35,000 nucleotides of DNA from Chara braunii (lineage: Eukaryota > Streptophyta > Charophyceae > Charales > Characeae): contig BFEA01000218.1 in the NCBI GenBank assembly GCA_003427395.1, positions 1,948,569 to 1,983,568 of the forward strand, written 5' to 3'. Below are positions 30,253-35,000 of this stretch, one piece after another; the first letter of the stretch is position 1; each line of letters begins with the position of its first letter. Made by a program: the position numbers and the translations under genes. The notes below the pieces were generated by a model, which saw only the letters and a program-made list of their open reading frames with translations, ran no database searches and was not told where the DNA came from.

Positions 30253-31218
30253 CGCTCGCTCCATCACCCTCCCTTCCTCTCTCGGTTTCTCTCTCCGTGT
30301 GCCCCTTCTCTCCTCTCTATCTCATTCTTTTTTGCTCGTCTATCATCTTGGTTGTTGCCCCCTCTCTTCTCTCCTGTTTTTTTTATTTTTTTTTTAATTT
30401 TTCTGTTTCTTTCTCTTCCCACTCTTTCTTCTCTCTTGCTGTTTGTCTTCTTTGCCCCCTCTCTCTCACTCCCCGGAAATAAGTGAACCGCCTGATATGG
30501 GACGGAATGGGGTCACGACCAAGTGCCGCCACTTCCTCTGTCCGTAAATCTCTCTTTCGTTCTCCTCAGCTAATTTCCTCCCCCTCCTCCTCCTCCTCCT
30601 CCTCCTCACAGGCCTGTGTCGTCAATCAACTTGCTTTCAACGACTGCGGGTTGCTGATGGTTTTCAATTAAGGTGGATCCGCCCTGTTCGCCAGTCAGAG
30701 AAAGGAAATCGACGGCTGCTTACTACTAGTATTTCAATTGCATCTTCTGCAGGGGGTTCTGAGCCAACAATATAGAGACTGTCTACAGGCCCATCGGCAC
30801 GGCCATCGATCCCCCCCCCCAAAAAAAAAGAGAAAAGCAAAAGCAATAATCAATCGAGCAACTACCATCAACTAGCCGTCCACTCATCTCGACGTCTTAA
30901 AGCAAGACTAAGGACTAAGGTAAGATTTATATTGCGTCCTGTGCGAATTGGTGATGAAAGCATCACACACACCACAGCAGATTGATTGTAAAGCAAGGAT
31001 TTTGGGTGGTGTTGAAAATGGAGGGGATGTTTTGGGTGAAGCAAGGAGTTTTTTGGGTCGTCATTGCATTTTTAGGACCGGCGTGGCGAACGAAACTACC
31101 TTATTTTCGGTGACGAATCGGAAAACGTTTTCTTCGGCTTTTATATGTTATAAGGTGCCATCGGTTTTGTCGGCTTGTGGAAGACAGAGAGACATGCAGC
31201 AGCATTGTCACACGGCTT
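30120..31218. other. Pyrimidine-rich flank with (CT)n and (CCT)n; no gene seen
   Basis: (CT)n lies at about 30213-30249, followed by several hundred bases of CT-rich DNA and a CCT run at about 30580-30607. Ser/Leu-rich open frames here are repeat translations. 30670-31218 shows no feature that I can support. Confidence 0.5.
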
Positions 31219-31268
31219 ATTGATTGATTGATCGATCGAGTAGTTGATCGATCGATCAATCAATCAAT
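31219..31268. repeat. 21-bp perfect palindrome of ATTG/GATC repeats
   Basis: 31219-31239 (ATTGATTG... to GATCGATCGA) and 31248-31268 are exact reverse complements around an 8-base loop. An AATC microsatellite runs on to about 31283. Confidence 0.9.
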
Positions 31269-31507
31269 CAATCAATCAATCAAGTAAGCAATCAAGCAAT
31301 CAATCAACCAGTCATTCAGTCAATCGTTCATCGGATCAATACGGTGTGCACGCACGGGGTTAGGGATACCGTTGGAAGGTTGGGGGGGCGCCGAGGGGTG
31401 GGTGAAGGAAGGGGAGAGGGAGGGATAGGGAGAAAGAAAGGAAGCGGGGTGGGAGGAAAGGGAAGGGGAGAGGGAAGAGGAAGCGATAGATGGTGAGACG
31501 CTCGCCG

Positions 31508-31545
31508 CTGTCTCTTATACACATCTAGATGTGTATAAGAGACAG
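31508..31545. other. Nextera mate-pair junction adaptor (artefact), second
   Basis: The same 19-base mosaic end and its reverse complement as at 3959-3996. It sits 130 bp before the first credible codon of the protease gene, so the sequence upstream is probably not the real neighbour of this gene. Peptides with MCIRDR or SYTHLDVYKRQ come from it. Confidence 0.98.
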
Positions 31546-31675
31546 GCTGGGGGGGGACATGGGGGAGTACGGAGATCTGCTCGGGCCAATCTACGGAAGA
31601 AACCTTGAGATTGACGACGACAATGGCAAGTTCCACGCCGACAACCTCCGCATATACAGAGACTGGCTTTTACAG
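31546..31675 (+). other. Intron end or misjoined sequence before the protease exon
   Basis: Between adaptor and acceptor, the protease frame reads without homology to USP N-termini. A different frame gives GEYGDLLGPIYGRNLEIDDD and more, which looks protein-like but matches nothing I know. It is either intron, foreign exon or chance. Confidence 0.4.
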
Positions 31676-34556
31676 TCTGCTGCAATGCCTTGCACATACC
31701 CCTCAGTTAGTAGATTTCTTCAAGAGCAGGGATTTCACCCGGTCGATCAATTGGACGAATCCGCTGGGGATGGGCGGGGAGCTGGCGCTGGCGTTCGGGG
31801 AGTTGATTAGAGAGATGTGGAGCACGGGGGGACAGTTGTCGTTGACGATGCCCGGAAGGAGAGGAGGGGGGCGGAGTTTCAAAGACGCGGCGGAGCGGGC
31901 CGGATTCACGCCGCAGTTTTCTTTGGGAGGAGACACGTGGCAGGAAATGAACGTCCAGAAACTTCTCGCCTTCTTGCTAGACAAATTGCATGAAGATGTC
32001 AATCGCGCGAGACAGCGATCGAGCGGCGGCGGCAGCGGCTGCAGCGATGGGGCAGAAGAAGGGCAGCAGCAGTGCGTTGTGCACCGGCAGCTGGGCGGTA
32101 GAGCAGAAGGGGGAGGAGTATCGACAGCAGCAGGGGTCGATGAAGAGGAGGAGGAAGAAGAGGAGGGGGGAGTAGGGGGAGAAGGTGGTGGTGGTAAGGG
32201 AGAGAGAGGAAGAGGAGGAGGAGGAGGAGGAGGAGGAGGACTAGGAGGAGGAGGAGGAGGAGGGAGAAGGATCGATGTACGCCGTGGTGACGAGGAGCGG
32301 GCAACGGAGTCCTGGAGTCAGCATACCGCCGCGAACGACTCTATCGTTGTTGATTTGTTTCAAGGGCAATGCAAGTCTACTCTTTTCTGCTGTCAGTGTG
32401 ATCGGCCTCAAGTACGATTTGAACCTTACACGTGTCTGTCGCTGCCTGTTGCCACGTCAGCCACTCGCTCGATTACAGCCACTGTGTTTAGTTGGGATGG
32501 ATCGACGCCGCCCACCCCGATTACGGTGACGGTGAACCGACAGCACAAGGTGCAGCACCTGTCGTTCGCCATAGCTAGGGCTTGCGGGCTACGGACGCAT
32601 GAGAAGCTCTTGTTGACTGAGATCTATGGGCACCGAATCTTCCGCATGCTGGAGGATGGGAGGGAGGCGCTGTTTTCCATCAAGGAGGATGACGTGTTGG
32701 TGGGGTACCGGGTGCCGAAGGCGGCCGACCGGTCGGCGCTGCTCTTCGTTCTACACAGCCGGCTAGAAGAGGCGGGTCCGAGTCCGTACAGTCTGAAAAG
32801 GATGGCCTCGTGGAAACTGTTTGGGGTTCCACTGATTGGGGTACTGCCCGAAGGAGGGTTAAAAACTGGAGCAGAATTGGCGCGCATTGTGGAAACGCTG
32901 TTGAAGCCGTTGAAGAGAGGAGGAGGAGGAGGAGGAGGAGGAGGGGGCGGGGGGATGATAATGAGGAGCAGGCGCGGAGTATCTGCGGCGGCGGCGGCGG
33001 CGGCGGCAGAATCTAGGGTGAGGAGGAGTGGAGTGGGATGGAGGAGGGGGGCGGGGGGAGGAGGGAGGCTGAGGGTGTTCGCCACGGAAGCAGATGAAGA
33101 GGAGGAAGAGGAGGAAGAGGAAGAGGAGGATGAGGAGGAGGAGGAGGAGGAAGATGAAGCAGAGGGGTGTCTGCAATTGCGCAGAAGAGGAAGGAGAGTA
33201 CATGGTTTTGGCGTGATGACCACCACGACGATGACGTCAACGACTATGGAGGTTGGCCAGGGCGTTTTGGCGGGAGTCTCGAGTCGGGATTCGCCTCCCG
33301 CCTTTCCTCCACCGCCTGGTTGGGCGGCCGCAGCTTATCAGATCTACTGTAGCGACGACAGAGGCCTAGTGAGAGAGGGGTTAGTGGAGGCGGGGAAACC
33401 CCTCCCTAGCTCGTTGAAGTTGGGGTCGGCGATGAAGTGGGCCACGCGCAAATGCGTCCACGTGTGCCTCAACTGGGGGGAGAAAGGATTGTCGATGGAG
33501 TATGATATCGAGAGAATGGACAGATTGCCACGTGCGCATGACAGCGGAACGGCGGCGGCGGCCTCAGTCCCCGCGTCTCATTCGCGCGCTTCTCTCAGCG
33601 CATGCCTGGAAGCTTCTCTGAAGATTACTTTGGAACAGAGACTGTGCCCTAGGTGCAAGCAACCGCGCGATGCGGCGCGCAAGGCGGAGTTTTGGCGCCT
33701 GCCGGAGATCCTGGTCGTGCATCTTGTACGGTCGCGGTCGGGATCGGCTAATGACAGGAGCGTCGAGTTTCCTCTCAGGGGATTCGATGTGACGAAGCAC
33801 GTGATAGGGCCGACGACGCCTGCGTCGGCGGCGGATGGCGCGGAAGCCGTGCAGTGGGTCTACGACTTGTATGCCGTGAGCACCTGCCACGTGGAGGGCG
33901 CAATGAGCGCCACTCCGGCGACCTACGCGAAGCATCCCAAAGAGGAGAGGTGGTACAAGTACTCCCAAGGAGGGGAGGCATCGATTGTCGGGGAGGGGGA
34001 GGTAACGTCGTGCGCTGCTCAAGTGTTGTTCTATAAGCGAGTGAGGCAAGATGAAGAAGGAGAGGAGGAGGAGGAGGAGGAGGAGGATGCGGATGTCGCT
34101 GATGAGGAGGAGGAGGAGGGGGAGGAGGAGCATGAGGAAGAAGAGGGAGAGGAGGAAGAAGAAGAAGAGTTTGGAGATGGAGAAGAAGAGCATGGGCTGG
34201 GATATGGCGGCGAGTCCGTGGAGGGAGACGACGAAGACGGTGCTGAAGAGGAAGAGGAAGATGGACCGCAGGGAGAGTGGGAGGTGGACTCTCTCCCTTC
34301 TTCTCCCCGTCCTCGTGAGTATGCCGTGCGCCATGCACACTATGATACCGATTTGGAAGATGAGAATGATGATCATCGGATCACGCAAATCGACGGTCAC
34401 TCTGCTGCTGCGGCTGCTGCTGCTGCTGCTGGTGCGGGTACTGCGGCTGGCGGGTTCCAGTACGCGCGACTGGTTAATAATTATCGACATAATAATTTCA
34501 CATTTGCCACCGACGTCGGGTGGGCAGTAAGACAGTTCTTTGAGTCGTCGTCATAA
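31676..34556 (+). CDS. Ubiquitin-specific protease (UBP/USP family), 5' incomplete, catalytic triad degraded
   Basis: USPs cleave ubiquitin from proteins in cytosol or nucleus; this is the UBP5/8-11 and USP4/11/15-like type. The visible frame opens with LLQCLAHTPQLVDFF, which normally follows the Cys box. CTTTTACAG at 31667-31675 looks like a splice acceptor, so the exon start is placed at 31676 and the Cys-box exon is missing. Then come GELALAFGELI, LLAFLLDKLHEDVNR (31965-32009), FQGQCKSTLFCCQC (first zinc pair, 32388-32399), a ubiquitin-like insert (about 32520-32740), FGVPLIGVL and CPRC (second zinc pair, 33645-33656). WRLPEILVVHL, YDLYAVS and AAQVLFYKRV (to 34044) follow, then an acidic tail. 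The QE box reads NVQK, the GHYTAY His box reads SATPATY (about 33907-33927) and the WYxFDD box reads WYKYSQ (33950-33967), so activity is doubtful. Gly, Glu and Ala runs are inserted between motifs. About 960 codons run without stop or intron. Confidence 0.85.
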
Positions 34557-34564
34557 CCTAGAGA

Positions 34565-34710
34565 GGGAGTACAGATCCCGATCAGCGGGGAGGGGAGGGA
34601 GTACAGATCCCGATCAGAAGGGAGGGGAGTACAGATCCCGATCAGCAGGGAGGGGAGGGAGTACAGATCCCGATCAGAAGGGAGGGAAGGGAGTACAGAT
34701 CCCGATCCCA
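34565..34710. repeat. 28-32-bp tandem repeat (5 units) just after the stop codon
   Basis: GGGAGTACAGATCCCGATCA starts at 34565, 34597, 34625, 34657 and 34689; spacing 32, 28, 32, 32. Alternating GCGGGG/GCAGGG and GAAGGG spacers suggest a two-unit higher-order repeat. It starts eight bases after the stop and would lie in the 3' UTR. Confidence 0.93.
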
Positions 34711-35000
34711 GATAGAGGACAAGAGAGGTCGTTTCCGTGTATGGGCGGGGGAACTAGGAACGTCGAAGATCGAGATGAGGGTGTACAGCCACGTGGACAG
34801 TTCATATGATCACAATTTAGGAGCAAAAAATAGGTAGTCACTCTTCTTTTCTCCTGTGCCCCCCCCCCGCTCCCCCCCTCCCTCCCAGTTCCCCCCCCTC
34901 TGTTCCCATGCTTGCCCTCTACCCTCCTCCCTCCGCCTGACCTCCTCCACATACAAGCCCCTCCCTTTGTCCCCTCCATTCCCTTCCTCTTAGTACACGT
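34711..35000. other. 3' flank of the protease gene; C-rich tract, no gene seen
   Basis: A C-rich run (34860-34990) follows. No AATAAA signal is visible between the stop codon and the window end; plant signals are often degenerate. Confidence 0.4.

Noticed and set aside
31605-31675. Protease start at TTG 31605 (first 24 residues)
   Set aside because: Not an ATG, shows no USP homology, and lies before a splice acceptor at 31674-31675; likely intron or misjoined DNA.
33564-34490. 308-codon minus-strand frame over the protease gene
   Set aside because: Antisense shadow of acidic and zinc-finger coding sequence; Ser/Leu/Phe runs are GAG repeats read backwards. The same holds for 33775-34338 and 32624-33226.
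57-34710. Link between the GTACAGATCCCG word at 57-68 and the tandem repeat at 34565-34710
   Set aside because: A shared 12-mer in 35 kb is expected by chance and the surroundings do not align.

Overview
This is nuclear eukaryotic DNA from a draft short-read assembly, not a prokaryotic operon region. The one real protein gene is a plant-type ubiquitin-specific protease. Other pointers are a U6 snRNA-derived sequence with the plant-style 5' stem-loop, tRNA-derived SINE-like repeats, a decayed Ty3/gypsy reverse transcriptase, many microsatellites and G-box/ABRE-like ACGTGGC sites. A repeat-rich streptophyte (a charophyte alga such as Chara would fit) is my best guess, but the species is inference.

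Layout. 1-3958 is one copy of a sequence that returns at 21025-24982; every segment I compared was identical. It ends exactly at a 38-bp Nextera mate-pair junction adaptor (3959-3996), and the second copy is preceded by a single n (21024). 4.0-12 kb is non-coding and dense in foldback DNA: six copies of a roughly 110-bp hairpin element (two inside a 223-bp tandem duplication), a 200-bp tandem duplication, a 185-bp element with 66-bp inverted arms, and a four-unit array of small palindromes. 12-20.3 kb is mostly unannotated, with microsatellites, SINE heads, an artefact-like poly-A stretch (15.0-15.24 kb), an AT-rich island (15.5-16.5 kb) and a U6 pseudogene (18.1 kb). 20.47-21.02 kb joins a 118-bp GTAC-rich module to a reverse-transcriptase relic. 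25.0-28.3 kb holds N-flecked GA repeat, a foldback element built from CTCTCGAAA palindromes, an 88-bp repeat sharing that motif, and a 29-bp minisatellite. 28.3-31.5 kb is GC-richer flank with four identical GACACGTGGC sites. A second Nextera junction (31508-31545) lies 130 bp before the coding sequence of the protease (31676-34556), followed by a 5-unit tandem repeat.

Functional reading. The protease keeps the zinc knuckles, the embedded ubiquitin-like region and the core fold motifs of the UBP/USP family, but its His box and Asp box are replaced, its QE box is altered, and its Cys-box exon is not present. It looks like a catalytically dead or broken deubiquitinase. No other intact gene is supportable; most longer open frames are translations of simple repeats or antisense shadows. 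The two adaptor junctions mean that adjacency across 3959-3996 and 31508-31545 should not be trusted. I found no convincing new multi-gene system; the most novel material is the set of uncharacterised foldback and SINE families.
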